Shown here: in pieces, positions 1 through 8,900 of the stretch
Position numbering within the stretch: position 1 is the first letter of the stretch
Layout: the number at the start of each line of letters is the position of its first letter
Origin: Salinibacterium sp. TMP30
GTDB taxonomy: Bacteria; Actinomycetota; Actinomycetes; Actinomycetales; Microbacteriaceae
Direction: 5' to 3'
Length of the DNA: 64,000 bases
Assembly: GCF_038397785.1 (NCBI RefSeq)
Contig: NZ_CP151642.1
Location: 1,364,001 to 1,428,000 of the forward strand
Notes under the pieces: generated by a model
Seen by the model: the letters and a program-made list of their open reading frames with translations, nothing else
The model's database searches: none
Told to the model about the DNA's origin: nothing
Program-made: the position numbers and the translations under genes

Positions 1-1
1 C

Positions 2-1012
2 ACTGTGCGCGAAGCCGGTCTTCTGCGTCGCAGTAGAACTTTTTACATCATCACTTTTGCCGTGATTACGCTTGCCATGGTTGCAGCGTGGTTCGGTTTC
101 GCGATGCTCGCAGGTACCTGGTACGTGCTACTTATCGCCGCTGCCATGGGCATCATTTTCACGCAGTATGCGTTCCTGACTCATGAGCTCGCTCATCGGC
201 AGGTGTTCGATTCCAGCAAGCTCAATGACACTCTTGGGCGCCTTATGTCTGACCTCGTGGTGGGTATTAGCTACGCCTGGTGGATGAACAAGCACTCGCG
301 TCATCACGCAAACCCCAACACGGTGGATAAAGACCCCGATATCGAGACCGACTTCATCATTTTCCAGAAAGAGAAGGCTGTCGGCCTCAAGGGAGTCACC
401 AAGTTCATGGCCAACCGCCAGGGCTACCTGTTCTTCCCCGCACTCCTCCTTGAAGGGTTCAACCTCCATTCGCACGCCTTCCAAGAGGTGTTCAACCTCA
501 AGAAGAAGGTAGATAAGCGCGCACTCGAAATCGTGCTTCTGCTTGTTCGCAACATCGGTTACCTCGCCGTCGTCTTCACGTTCTTGCCCGTGGGCATGGC
601 ATTCGCTTTCCTCGCAGTCCAGATGGGAATTTTCGGCCTGTATATGGGGGCGTCGTTCGCTCCGAACCACAAGGGGATGCCGATTCTGCCCAAGGGCTCG
701 AAAGTTGACTACCTGCGTCGTCAAGTGCTCACGAGCCGCAACATTCGCAGTGGTCACTTCATGAACCACTTCATGGGCGGTTTGAACTACCAGATCGAAC
801 ATCACTTGTTCCCGACTATGCCTCGCCCGCATTTGCGTCGCGCTGCAGGGATGGTCAAGGAGTACTGCAAGACCAAGGGCATCAAATACACCGAGGTCGG
901 CCTTGTCACCTCCTACGGCATCGTGATTCGCCACCTCAATGAGGTCGGGCTTGGGGCCGACGGTGACCCGTTCGATTGCCCCGCAGCGGGTCGAACCGGC
1001 TACACCGGCTAA
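2..1012 (+). CDS. Fatty acid desaturase (5' end outside window)
   Basis: Membrane di-iron acyl-lipid or acyl-CoA desaturase that would introduce a double bond into membrane fatty acids. The three histidine boxes of the family are visible: HELAH about residue 60 of the visible part, HSRHH about residue 97, and QIEHH about residue 264 before LFP. Hydrophobic spans lie between the first two boxes and around residues 180-220. The open frame runs through the left edge, so the true N-terminus is not seen; a GTG at 5 is only the first possible start inside the window. The gene ends 15 bases before a strong hairpin terminator. Double-bond position cannot be told from sequence. Confidence 0.9.
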   Translation, partial: TVREAGLLRRSRTFYIITFAVITLAMVAAWFGFAMLAGTWYVLLIAAAMGIIFTQYAFLTHELAHRQVFDSSKLNDTLGRLMSDLVVGISYAWWMNKHSRHHANPNTVDKDPDIETDFIIFQKEKAVGLKGVTKFMANRQGYLFFPALLLEGFNLHSHAFQEVFNLKKKVDKRALEIVLLLVRNIGYLAVVFTFLPVGMAFAFLAVQMGIFGLYMGASFAPNHKGMPILPKGSKVDYLRRQVLTSRNIRSGHFMNHFMGGLNYQIEHHLFPTMPRPHLRRAAGMVKEYCKTKGIKYTEVGLVTSYGIVIRHLNEVGLGADGDPFDCPAAGRTGYTG

Positions 1013-1027
1013 AACAGCCTCGCGCTA

Positions 1028-1072
1028 GACGCTAAAGGGCCTCTACCGAGTTGGTAGAGGCCCTTTAGCGTC
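1028..1072. terminator. Bidirectional intrinsic terminator
   Basis: A perfect 20-bp inverted repeat (1028-1047 and 1053-1072) with a 5-base loop sits between the convergent desaturase and SGNH hydrolase genes. The plus-strand side is followed by a short T-rich stretch (TTTCT at 1076-1080). The placement fits shared termination of both genes. Confidence 0.85.
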
Positions 1073-1078
1073 GCGTTT

Positions 1079-1840
1079 CTAGAAACCTGGCCGCTTAGCC
1101 GTGACGTTGTCACCTGAAGACTCATGACGAATACGCCGCAGCACCCAAGGCATAAGGTGTTCGCGTGCCCAGCCGATGTCTTCCACCCGGGCTCGACGCC
1201 AACGCCGAGGTGGTAGGGGCTCTGGCTTGAAAGGCTCGAGATCATTCGGCACATTCAGCGACTGGAGCACCATGCGGGCAACCGTGTGATGGCCGACGGC
1301 GGAGAAGTGAAGCCGGTCCGGCGCCCACATGCGCTGATCCGCAAGCTCGCGCAACGACCACATGTCGGCGACGATCGCGTCGTGCCGCTGTGCTATTGCA
1401 CGGATGTTCTCGTTATAGATTGCTACCTTTCCGCGCATACGGTTCAGCACGGGCGTCATCCCGATATCGGGACCCGTAAACAGCACGACTGTAGCGCCAT
1501 CGCGACGTAAGCCCGCAACCAGTGCCTCAACGCGGTGAGCGACCTCATCGGGGTCTGAACCAGGGCGGATGATGTCGTTGCCTCCCGCGGAGACACTAAT
1601 GAGGTCGGGCTTGAGCTCCAACGCCGCCTCAAGCTGCTCGGCGTGAACTTGGTTCAGCAAGCGACCTCGGATCGCAAGGTTTGCGTAGGCAAAGCCATCT
1701 TTGTCGTGGCCGAGCACCTCAGCGACACGGTCTGCCCACCCTCGATTGCCGCCAGGCAAGTCCGGTTCGGGGTCACCGATTCCTTCGGTAAATGAGTCTC
1801 CAATTGCGACGTAGCGGGTCCACGGATGTAGTTCTTGCAT
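1079..1840 (-). CDS. SGNH/GDSL hydrolase family protein
   Basis: Serine esterase or lipase-like enzyme of the SGNH fold, about 253 residues, probably cytoplasmic because no signal peptide is seen. Catalytic blocks are intact: GDSFTEG (nucleophile Ser about residue 16), GGND (Asn about 89) and a C-terminal DxLHFS with the catalytic His. The frame is open further upstream to 1954, but the ATG at 1840 puts the GDS block at the usual distance from the N-terminus and has a GAGAG-type ribosome site just ahead. The substrate is unknown. The block residues contrast with the two degenerate SGNH proteins at 13955 and 15898. Confidence 0.85.
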   Translation of the reverse strand: MQELHPWTRYVAIGDSFTEGIGDPEPDLPGGNRGWADRVAEVLGHDKDGFAYANLAIRGRLLNQVHAEQLEAALELKPDLISVSAGGNDIIRPGSDPDEVAHRVEALVAGLRRDGATVVLFTGPDIGMTPVLNRMRGKVAIYNENIRAIAQRHDAIVADMWSLRELADQRMWAPDRLHFSAVGHHTVARMVLQSLNVPNDLEPFKPEPLPPRRWRRARVEDIGWAREHLMPWVLRRIRHESSGDNVTAKRPGF

Positions 1841-1908
1841 CTCTCTAGCTTCTCTCAGATTCCACATGTGCGTTACCTGAATAATATCTGCGAGCCACCT
1901 GTATAGCT

Positions 1909-1937
1909 TTGACCCCCGATTGGGGGCATGATTAGGT
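1909..1937 (+). promoter_or_regulatory. Candidate sigma70-type promoter for glsB-like gene
   Basis: TTGACC at 1909-1914 is followed after 17 bases by TTAGGT at 1932-1937, some 55 bases ahead of the small membrane protein. A CCCCC/GGGGG mini-hairpin lies in the spacer. The call rests only on consensus resemblance. Confidence 0.35.
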
Positions 1938-1991
1938 CTAATGATGGTTTTCACACAGGAAACCTCTTAACAACCGTTTGGAGAACGCACA

Positions 1992-2255
1992 ATGGGAATC
2001 ATTGGTTGGATCGTACTGGGACTCATCGCCGGCGCTATCGCTAAGGCAATTCTGCCAGGACGCCAGGCTGGCGGTTGGATCGCGACACTGATTCTTGGTG
2101 TCGTCGGAGCACTTGTTGGTGGCTTCATTGGAGGCGCCATCTTCGGAGTCGGACTCGAAGAGTTCTTCTCCATCGAGACGTGGTTAGTCGCCATCGGCGG
2201 CTCGGTACTCGTGCTGTTCATTTATGGACTGGTCACGCGCGGCTCACGTCGCTAA
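1992..2255 (+). CDS. GlsB/YeaQ/YmgE family stress-response membrane protein
   Basis: Small integral membrane protein of 87 residues, the usual family size. It has three glycine-rich hydrophobic segments (about residues 3-20, 28-50 and 65-80) and the family start MGxIGWIVLGLIAG, with the LPG turn after helix one. The start ATG follows GGAG with good spacing. The family belongs to the transglycosylase-associated protein group and is often stress induced; its molecular role is not known. It stands alone with its own terminator downstream. Confidence 0.85.
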   Translation: MGIIGWIVLGLIAGAIAKAILPGRQAGGWIATLILGVVGALVGGFIGGAIFGVGLEEFFSIETWLVAIGGSVLVLFIYGLVTRGSRR

Positions 2256-2259
2256 CTCT

Positions 2260-2309
2260 TTAACGGCATGACGGGCGGCACACTGTGGTGTGTCGCCCGT
2301 TGTCGTTAA
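2260..2309 (+). terminator. Intrinsic terminator after glsB-like gene
   Basis: Core stem 2271-2283 with 2288-2300 (13 positions with one G-T pair), extended by an outer TTAACG/CGTTAA pairing (2260-2265 with 2304-2309). It begins five bases after the stop codon of the small membrane protein. Confidence 0.7.
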
Positions 2310-2397
2310 CACGAAACTCAGCTAGTTCCCTCATGCTTGGCGTCTTTGGAAGAACAATCGGCGGCGCACAGTCAGAGGCTCCTGAGACAATAGATAC

Positions 2398-3645
2398 ATG
2401 GGCAAGCAAGACGGACTGACGCGGCACGTTTCCGCCATAGACGTCGATGACAGCACCGCGACCATCCTGCACGTAGACATGGATGCTTTCTTTGCCTCAG
2501 TCGAACTGCTCGATCATCCAGAGCTCATCGGAAAGCCTGTAATCGTCGGCCACAACTCAACTCGCTCGGTAGTCACGGCCGCAACGTATGAAGCACGCAA
2601 GTACGGTGTGAACTCGGCCATGCCGATGGCGCTGGCACTGCGCCGCTGCCCACGGGCCATCGTGCTCGAACCGCACTTCGAGCGCTATCAGTACTTCTCT
2701 GCGAGAGTTTTCGAGATTTGCGATGAGCTCACACCCAAGGTCGAACGCTTGGGCATCGATGAGGCATTTCTGGATGTCGCTGGTGCTCGCGGAATTTATG
2801 GCTCGCCGAGGGAGGTCGCAGCACTGCTGCGCGCGCGGGTGCTCGCTGAGACTGGCCTCGTCTGCTCGGTGGGTGCTGCGGCATCCAAATATGTCGCCAA
2901 AGTTGCGTCGGGCTTGTCTAAGCCAGATGGACTGCTGGTAATTCCTGCCGACAAGACGACTGGGTTTCTGCACCCCTTACCCATTTCCGCGTTGTGGGGG
3001 GTCGGTGGCAAGACTGCGGAGATTCTTCAGCAAAGAGGATTCTCGACCATCGCCGATATTGCTCATGCCGATCGCGTGTCGTTGACTCGTGCGGTGGGGG
3101 AGGCGAGCGCAGTAAAGCTGCACAATCTGGCATGGGGTAATGATCAGCGTGACGTCGTGGAGCGCCCGGCTGAAAAAAGCATGGGACACGAGACGACGTT
3201 TGAATATGACGTACTCGACGCCGATGAGATTCGCCGTGAGCTATTGAGGCTGTCGGGAAGGGTTGCTATCCGACTGCGTGCCGCCGGGATGGTCGCTCGC
3301 ACTGTCGTTCTGAAATTGCGGTTCGAAAATTTCAGCACAGTGACTCGTTCGCGCACGCTTCCTGAACCAACCGACCTGGGTCGCACCCTGTACGAAACGG
3401 TTCGCGGCATTTACGAGGAGTTTGCGGCCGAGGGACGCCCCGTGCGCCTGGTGGGAGTGCGCGGTGAACAATTGGCGGAACCCGGCGGCACGATGGTGAG
3501 CCTGTGGGACACCACAGATGGCTGGCGTAATGCAGAAGAGGCGATGGAGGCCGCGTCAGCACGTTTCGGGCGCGGAGCAATTGGCCCGGCCCGGCTCTTA
3601 GGTGCTGAGCGTTCGGAGCGTCCGCGACTCGGTCAACGCGATTAA
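2398..3645 (+). CDS. dinB: DNA polymerase IV (Y-family translesion polymerase)
   Basis: Error-prone translesion DNA polymerase, 415 residues. The catalytic HVDMDAFFASVE block (Asp27, Asp29) and the second acidic pair in RLGIDEAF (Asp121, Glu122) are both present, so it should be active. The helix-hairpin-helix region near PISALWGVGGKT and the little-finger region follow in the usual order. The ATG at 2398 has no clear ribosome site, but GACAAT sits six bases ahead, so the mRNA may be leaderless. No SOS box is seen directly upstream. It is a separate gene from the ImuB-like pseudo-polymerase at 9430. Confidence 0.93.
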   Translation: MGKQDGLTRHVSAIDVDDSTATILHVDMDAFFASVELLDHPELIGKPVIVGHNSTRSVVTAATYEARKYGVNSAMPMALALRRCPRAIVLEPHFERYQYFSARVFEICDELTPKVERLGIDEAFLDVAGARGIYGSPREVAALLRARVLAETGLVCSVGAAASKYVAKVASGLSKPDGLLVIPADKTTGFLHPLPISALWGVGGKTAEILQQRGFSTIADIAHADRVSLTRAVGEASAVKLHNLAWGNDQRDVVERPAEKSMGHETTFEYDVLDADEIRRELLRLSGRVAIRLRAAGMVARTVVLKLRFENFSTVTRSRTLPEPTDLGRTLYETVRGIYEEFAAEGRPVRLVGVRGEQLAEPGGTMVSLWDTTDGWRNAEEAMEAASARFGRGAIGPARLLGAERSERPRLGQRD

Positions 3646-3683
3646 CCCCCGCCCGGCGCCAAACTCCCCAGGAGCAGCCATCA

Positions 3684-3706
3684 TTGTCAGTCAGAAACGG
3701 TAAAGT
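3684..3706 (+). promoter_or_regulatory. RecA-NDp/PafBC-like damage-inducible promoter
   Basis: TTGTCAGTC (3684-3692), eight bases, then TAAAGT (3701-3706). The actinobacterial LexA-independent DNA-damage promoter is TTGTCRGTG-N8-TANNNT; only the ninth base differs. It ends eight bases before the GTG start of the helicase, implying a leaderless damage-induced transcript. Confidence 0.65.
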
Positions 3707-3714
3707 CTTATCAA

Positions 3715-5484
3715 GTGAGCACTCCATTGCCTGGCCCCACCGTGGGCACGTTTGCGGCGGAACATCTCTCACCGTCGTACCCTGAACGAGCCGCCAGAGG
3801 CACCGCATCCAAGCTTCGAGCCTGGCAGGCAGAAGCCCTTGACCTGTATTTCGAGCGTGAGCCGCAAGATTTTCTTGCAGCGGCAACCCCCGGTGCAGGC
3901 AAGACCACTTTCGCACTGCGCCTGGCTGTAGAGCTCATCGCCCGACGCGTCATCGACCGCGTTACCGTTGTTGCGCCCACCGACCACCTCAAACGGCAAT
4001 GGGCCGATGCGGCCGATCGTGTCGGGCTGCGCCTCAATCCAGGATTCTCCAACGGTGATTTCTGGGGCGGGCGCCGGTTCAACGGAATCGCTGTCACCTA
4101 CGCACAGGTCGCGATGAAAGCCTCCCTACATCAGGAGATCACCGACTCGGCACGCACCCTGGTGATTCTCGACGAAGTGCATCACGGGGGCGATGCTCTC
4201 AGCTGGGGCGACGCGATTCACCAAGCATTTGGCCGAGCAACCCGTCGACTCTCCCTCACCGGAACACCCTTCCGCAGCGACACCGCCCCGATTCCCTTCG
4301 TCACCTACGCACCCGACAGCAAAGGTATCCGCACTTCGGTCACCGACTACAGCTACGGTTACGGCAGAGCTCTCGGCGATGGAGTCGTGCGCCCGGTCAT
4401 GTTCATGGCCTATGCAGGCAAAATGCGTTGGCGCACCCGGATGGGCGACGAAATGGAAGCGCGTCTCGGCGAAGGCGACACCAAAGATGTCACCTCCCAG
4501 GCGTGGCGCACCGCTCTCGACCCCAAAGGTGAATGGATGTCGGCCGTGCTGCGAGCAGCCGACCGTCGCCTCAGCGAAGTGAGACACTCCATCCCGGATG
4601 CCGGCGGACTCGTCATTGCCACCGACCAGATCGCTGCCCGCGCCTATGCTGGGCTCATTAAGGAGATCACGGGGGAGTCAGCAACGATTGTGCTTTCTGA
4701 TGAGAAGGAGTCCTCCTCGCGAATTGAGAAGTTCGCTGCGAGCGACAGCCGGTGGATGGTTGCCGTGCGCATGGTGTCCGAAGGCGTCGATGTTCCACGG
4801 CTTGCAGTCGGAGTGTACGCGACGTCAGCGTCTACGCCGCTCTATTTTGCGCAGGCTGTTGGCCGGTTCGTGCGCGTACGCCGTCGCGGAGAGACCGCCT
4901 CGATTTTCTTACCCAGCGTGCCATCACTGATGCTTCTCGCAGAGAAACTGGAGCAAGAACGCGACCACGCGCTCGATCGTGACAGCGCAAAAGATGAACT
5001 GCTCGACGACAGCCTTCTTGACAGCGAAAACCGTGAAGAGAAAACGAGCGACGAGCTTGCTGACGAGTTCATTTGGGAAGCAATTGAGTCAGATGCGAAC
5101 TTTGACCGGGTGCTCTTCGATGGCAACGAATTTGGTTTTGCGGCGGAAACCGGTAGCGACGAAGAACTCGACTTCATTGGATTGCCGGGCATTCTAGAAC
5201 CCGAACAGGTGCGCGAACTGCTTCTGCAGCGGCAGAAACGCCAGTCTCGTCGCGCCGAAAGCAAACCCAAAGCAGACCGACCACAGCCGCTCTACCGCAC
5301 GCTCAAAGAACAACGAACACTGCTGAACAACCTTGTGGGTCGACGCGCAAAACTTTCCAGCGAGCCACACGGACTCATTCACGCTGAACTGCGCCGAGTG
5401 TGCGGTGGGCCTGCGGTCGCACAGGCCACGGTGACTCAACTGCAGACGCGCATCGACTACCTCAGCAAGAGCATGCATTCCTAG
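3715..5484 (+). CDS. DEAD/DEAH box helicase (SSL2/XPB-like)
   Basis: Superfamily 2 nucleic-acid helicase, 589 residues. Walker A ATPGAGKTT at residues 57-65, DEVHH (DExH box) at 153-157, motif III-like SLTGTPFRSD about 178-187, and the C-terminal helicase domain ending in the motif VI-like AVGRFVRVRR. An acidic insert rich in Asp/Glu (about residues 415-460) and a basic coiled-coil-like C-terminus follow. The GTG at 3715 is chosen because a PafBC-like promoter ends eight bases ahead and there is no ribosome site. A DNA-repair role is inferred from the promoter, not from the domain order. Confidence 0.88.
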   Translation: MSTPLPGPTVGTFAAEHLSPSYPERAARGTASKLRAWQAEALDLYFEREPQDFLAAATPGAGKTTFALRLAVELIARRVIDRVTVVAPTDHLKRQWADAADRVGLRLNPGFSNGDFWGGRRFNGIAVTYAQVAMKASLHQEITDSARTLVILDEVHHGGDALSWGDAIHQAFGRATRRLSLTGTPFRSDTAPIPFVTYAPDSKGIRTSVTDYSYGYGRALGDGVVRPVMFMAYAGKMRWRTRMGDEMEARLGEGDTKDVTSQAWRTALDPKGEWMSAVLRAADRRLSEVRHSIPDAGGLVIATDQIAARAYAGLIKEITGESATIVLSDEKESSSRIEKFAASDSRWMVAVRMVSEGVDVPRLAVGVYATSASTPLYFAQAVGRFVRVRRRGETASIFLPSVPSLMLLAEKLEQERDHALDRDSAKDELLDDSLLDSENREEKTSDELADEFIWEAIESDANFDRVLFDGNEFGFAAETGSDEELDFIGLPGILEPEQVRELLLQRQKRQSRRAESKPKADRPQPLYRTLKEQRTLLNNLVGRRAKLSSEPHGLIHAELRRVCGGPAVAQATVTQLQTRIDYLSKSMHS

Positions 5485-5551
5485 CGAGGAAGCCCTGAAT
5501 CCCGGCGAATGCTCGATGCTCAGCTCGCTGCACACCACTTGTTAACAAGAA

Positions 5552-5578
5552 AACGCCCCGGCATAGGACCGGGGCGTT
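5552..5578 (-). terminator. Intrinsic terminator after cspA
   Basis: AACGCCCCGG (5552-5561) pairs with CCGGGGCGTT (5569-5578) around a 7-base loop. On the minus strand it is followed by a T-rich run (5551 down to 5541), 22 bases after the cspA stop codon. Confidence 0.75.
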
Positions 5579-5599
5579 CTCGTTACTGAACTATCAAGA

Positions 5600-5803
5600 T
5601 CAGATGGGGCGGATGTTCTCCGCCTGGGGTCCCTTGGGACCCTGTGTGATGTCAAACTCAACCTTTTGGTTCTCGTCGAGCGACTTGTAGCCATTTGTTG
5701 CGATGGCCGAGTAGTGGGCGAACACATCAGGACTTCCGTCCTCGGGGGCGATGAAGCCAAAGCCCTTTTCTGCGTTGAACCACTTGACGGTACCTAGTGC
5801 CAT
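5600..5803 (-). CDS. cspA: Cold shock protein CspA family
   Basis: Single cold-shock domain of 67 residues, an RNA/ssDNA-binding chaperone. RNP1 is KGFGFI about residues 14-19 and RNP2 is the variant VFAHY about 28-32. The ribosome site CCTGGAGGAG lies six bases ahead of the ATG. The gene is monocistronic with a terminator after it. A leader of up to about 150 bases separates it from dnaE2 and contains a hairpin, as is usual for cold-shock mRNAs. Confidence 0.95.
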   Translation of the reverse strand: MALGTVKWFNAEKGFGFIAPEDGSPDVFAHYSAIATNGYKSLDENQKVEFDITQGPKGPQAENIRPI

Positions 5804-5831
5804 TTAAAACTCCTCCAGGAGCGTTCTTTCA

Positions 5832-5850
5832 GGCCCCGACAGTCGAGGCC
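5832..5850 (-). promoter_or_regulatory. Hairpin in the cspA 5' leader
   Basis: GGCCCCGAC / GTCGAGGCC form a 9-position stem around a single base in the 155-base leader upstream of cspA, about 30 bases from its start codon. It could be a thermosensitive element; this is inference from position only. Confidence 0.4.
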
Positions 5851-5958
5851 GCATCCATGCCTTGTATAGAACATGAACGATTCCATAAGGCTATATCAGT
5901 ATGGCGCTGCATGTGTCATGTATTTCGTAAAAGTCACACAACGGTAATGAACTGGTCA

Positions 5959-8900
5959 CTAATGGAAATCACGCGACTGAGTGTGGGGGAGCCCTGAAAG
6001 CGGCTCAAAACGGTCCGCGAGCACATTAATGACGCCATCCTCTGACCGCTCAATAATGCCACGGACAATCAGCGCAGCACTGTCACGAGCGATCCTGCGA
6101 TACCGCCCCCACACGCCAACGCTGCAGATCACGTTAATCAGACCGGTTTCATCTTCGATATTCATGAAGGTGATGCCGCTGGCTGTTGCCGGACGCTGCC
6201 GGTGAGTGACAACCCCACCAATTTCGATGCGACGCCCCGACTCAGTAACAGTCAGTTCGGCGGCAGACAGCACCCCACGGTGAGTCAGCGCCTCCCTCAG
6301 ATGCATCACAGGATGGCTCTCTGGCGAGATTCCTGTTGCCCACAGATCAGCCATCAGCTCATCAAACTCGGTCGCTAGAGAAAATAGCGGCGGCTGCACA
6401 ACAACCATGCTGTTGGGCAGATACTCTTCACGATCGTGCGCAGCATTGCCCGCATTCCACAGCGCCTCGCGACGCGTGAGGCCCATACCGTCGAAAGCGC
6501 CCGCTGCAGCCAACGCTTCCAACTGTTTCGTCGTGAGCCCGACACGACGCACTAGATCATTCATCGAAACGAACTCACCCGAATCACGCTCAGCCACAAT
6601 TTTCTCGGCGACAGTAGTGCCGATGCCCCTCACTTCATCCAAACCAAGACGCACAGCAAAAGCGCCATCCCGGCGATGATCATCAGTATCGAAAGGGGAC
6701 GAGCGATTAAAGGGGCCGACCGGAGGCTGCTCGTGATCTACACAGCGATCGTTTCCCGTAGGAGCTGTGCTCTGAGAATGCTGCTCAAGCCCAGCAAAGA
6801 CACCAGAGCGTTGGATGTCAGGGCCACGCACCTGCACACCATGACGCCGAGCATCCGCAACCAGAGACTGCGGAGAATAGAACCCCATCGGTTGGGCACG
6901 CAGCAGAGCCGCAAGAAATGCGGCGGGGTAGTGAAGCCGAATCCATGCACTGGCATAGACGAGCAGACCGAAGCTGAGGGCGTGGCTTTCGGCAAAACCA
7001 AAACCAGCAAACGCTTGAATACTCTCGTAAATGCGATCGGCATCCTCCCCAATGATTCCGTTGCTCGCCATTCCCGCATAAAGCTTCGAGCGCAGCTTAT
7101 CGATGCGTTCAATGCCCCGCTTAGAGCCCATAGCGCGCCGGAGCAGATCGGCATCATCGGCAGAGCAACCACCCACGGCCACCGCGATCTGCATCAACTG
7201 CTCTTGAAAAATCGGCACACCCAGAGTGCGCTCAAGAGGCTCAACCAGATTGGGATGCAGGTAGGTAATCGGATCAACCCCCATCTTGCGGCGCACATAG
7301 GGGTGCACAGCCCCACCCTGAATCGGTCCGGGCCGCACCAGCGCGATCTCCACCACCAAGTGATAAAACTCCCGCGGTTGCAAGCGCGGCAGCAACCCCA
7401 TTTGGGCGCGACTCTCTACCTGAAAAACACCAACGGCATCCGCTCGACACAACTGGTCGTAGACACCCTGCTCTTCGGCTGGGATCGTGGCGAGATCCCA
7501 GCGTTCGCCCAGTGCCTCATCAACGAGATCGAAACTGTATTGCATGGCCGAGAGGATTCCGAGGCCGAGCAGGTCGAACTTGACCAGACCCATCCACGCG
7601 CAATCATCCTTATCCCACTGCACCACCGTGCGTTTTTCTTTACGCGCATGCTCGATCGGCACCACTTCACCGACCGGCCGCTGCGTCAACACCATTCCGC
7701 CAGAATGGATGCCCAAATGACGCGGAAACTTCATCACCTGCTGAGCAAGTTCCAGCACCGAGTCGGGGATATCGTGGTCGATTCCCGAGACTTCAGAACC
7801 CCACCGTTCCATTTGCTTCGACCACGCATCTTGCTGGCCCGAACTATAGCCCAGGGCTTTCGCCATATCGCGCACGGCAAATCGAGGACGGTACTGGATG
7901 ACGTTCGCCACCTGTGCCGCATTTTCTCGCCCGTAGCGCTCGAAGACGTATTGAATGACCTCCTCTCGACGTTCAGAATCAAAATCGACATCGATGTCGG
8001 GTTCTTCTTCCCGCATCGCCGATATGAACCGTTCAAAGGGAAGCTTGTACCGGATCGGATCAACCGCCGTGATTTTAAGGAGATAGCAAACCACCGAACT
8101 TGCTGCCGAGCCTCGACCCTGACACAAGATTCCACGCCCTCGAGCAAACGACACAATGTCGTGCACGATCAAGAAATAGCCCGCAAAGTTTTTCTCCTCA
8201 ATGACATCGAGTTCACGTTGGATGCGGGCCCGATTTGTATCAGAGAGTTCGATCGCGCGGTCGGCAACCCCCGCCCATGTCAGTTCACGGAGCCAACTCG
8301 CCGGCGTGTGCCCATCAGGAACATCCTGATCGGGGAGAGCTGGCTTCGCCTGCCTCAACTCAAACACCGCCTCGTCGGCAACTTGGACAGTCGCCGCCAC
8401 CGCCCCCGGGTAGCGGACAAAGCGCGCAGCCATTTCGGCACCCGACCTTAAATGTGCTGTGCCTGCAGCGGGGAGCCAGCCATCCATCTCATCGAGGCTG
8501 CGCCGCGCACGCACAGCAGAGACCGCTGAATGTAAATGGTGCTGGCGGGGTGTTGCATAGTGAGCGTTAGAGGTAGCAACCACACGAAGACCTCGCTCAA
8601 CAGCAAGAGAGTGAAGGGCATCGTTGTACGCCGAATCGAGGGGGTACCCCTGATCAAAGAGTTCGACAATCACGGCGTCACGGCCAAAGAGTTCACACAG
8701 CTGGTCGAGTTCGTGGCCTGCAGCCACCATCGATTCGCGCGAGGGTGCTGAATTGGGTTGCGGATCGCAGAGCGCTCGACGCACAGCCCCCTTGCGGCAT
8801 CCCGTCAGCACAAACCAGTGCCCTCCTGCCAGCTCAGCCAACTCATGCAGGTCATATTTCGGGCGACCCTTTTCTCCGCCCGCGAGCTGGGCGCGCGTAA

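Noticed and set aside
128-934. A 268-codon frame antisense to the desaturase
   Set aside because: Shadow of the real gene, which carries all three histidine boxes.
6676-8451. A 591-codon open frame on the plus strand
   Set aside because: It lies wholly antisense to dnaE2, whose domains are unmistakable; the translation has no recognisable motif.
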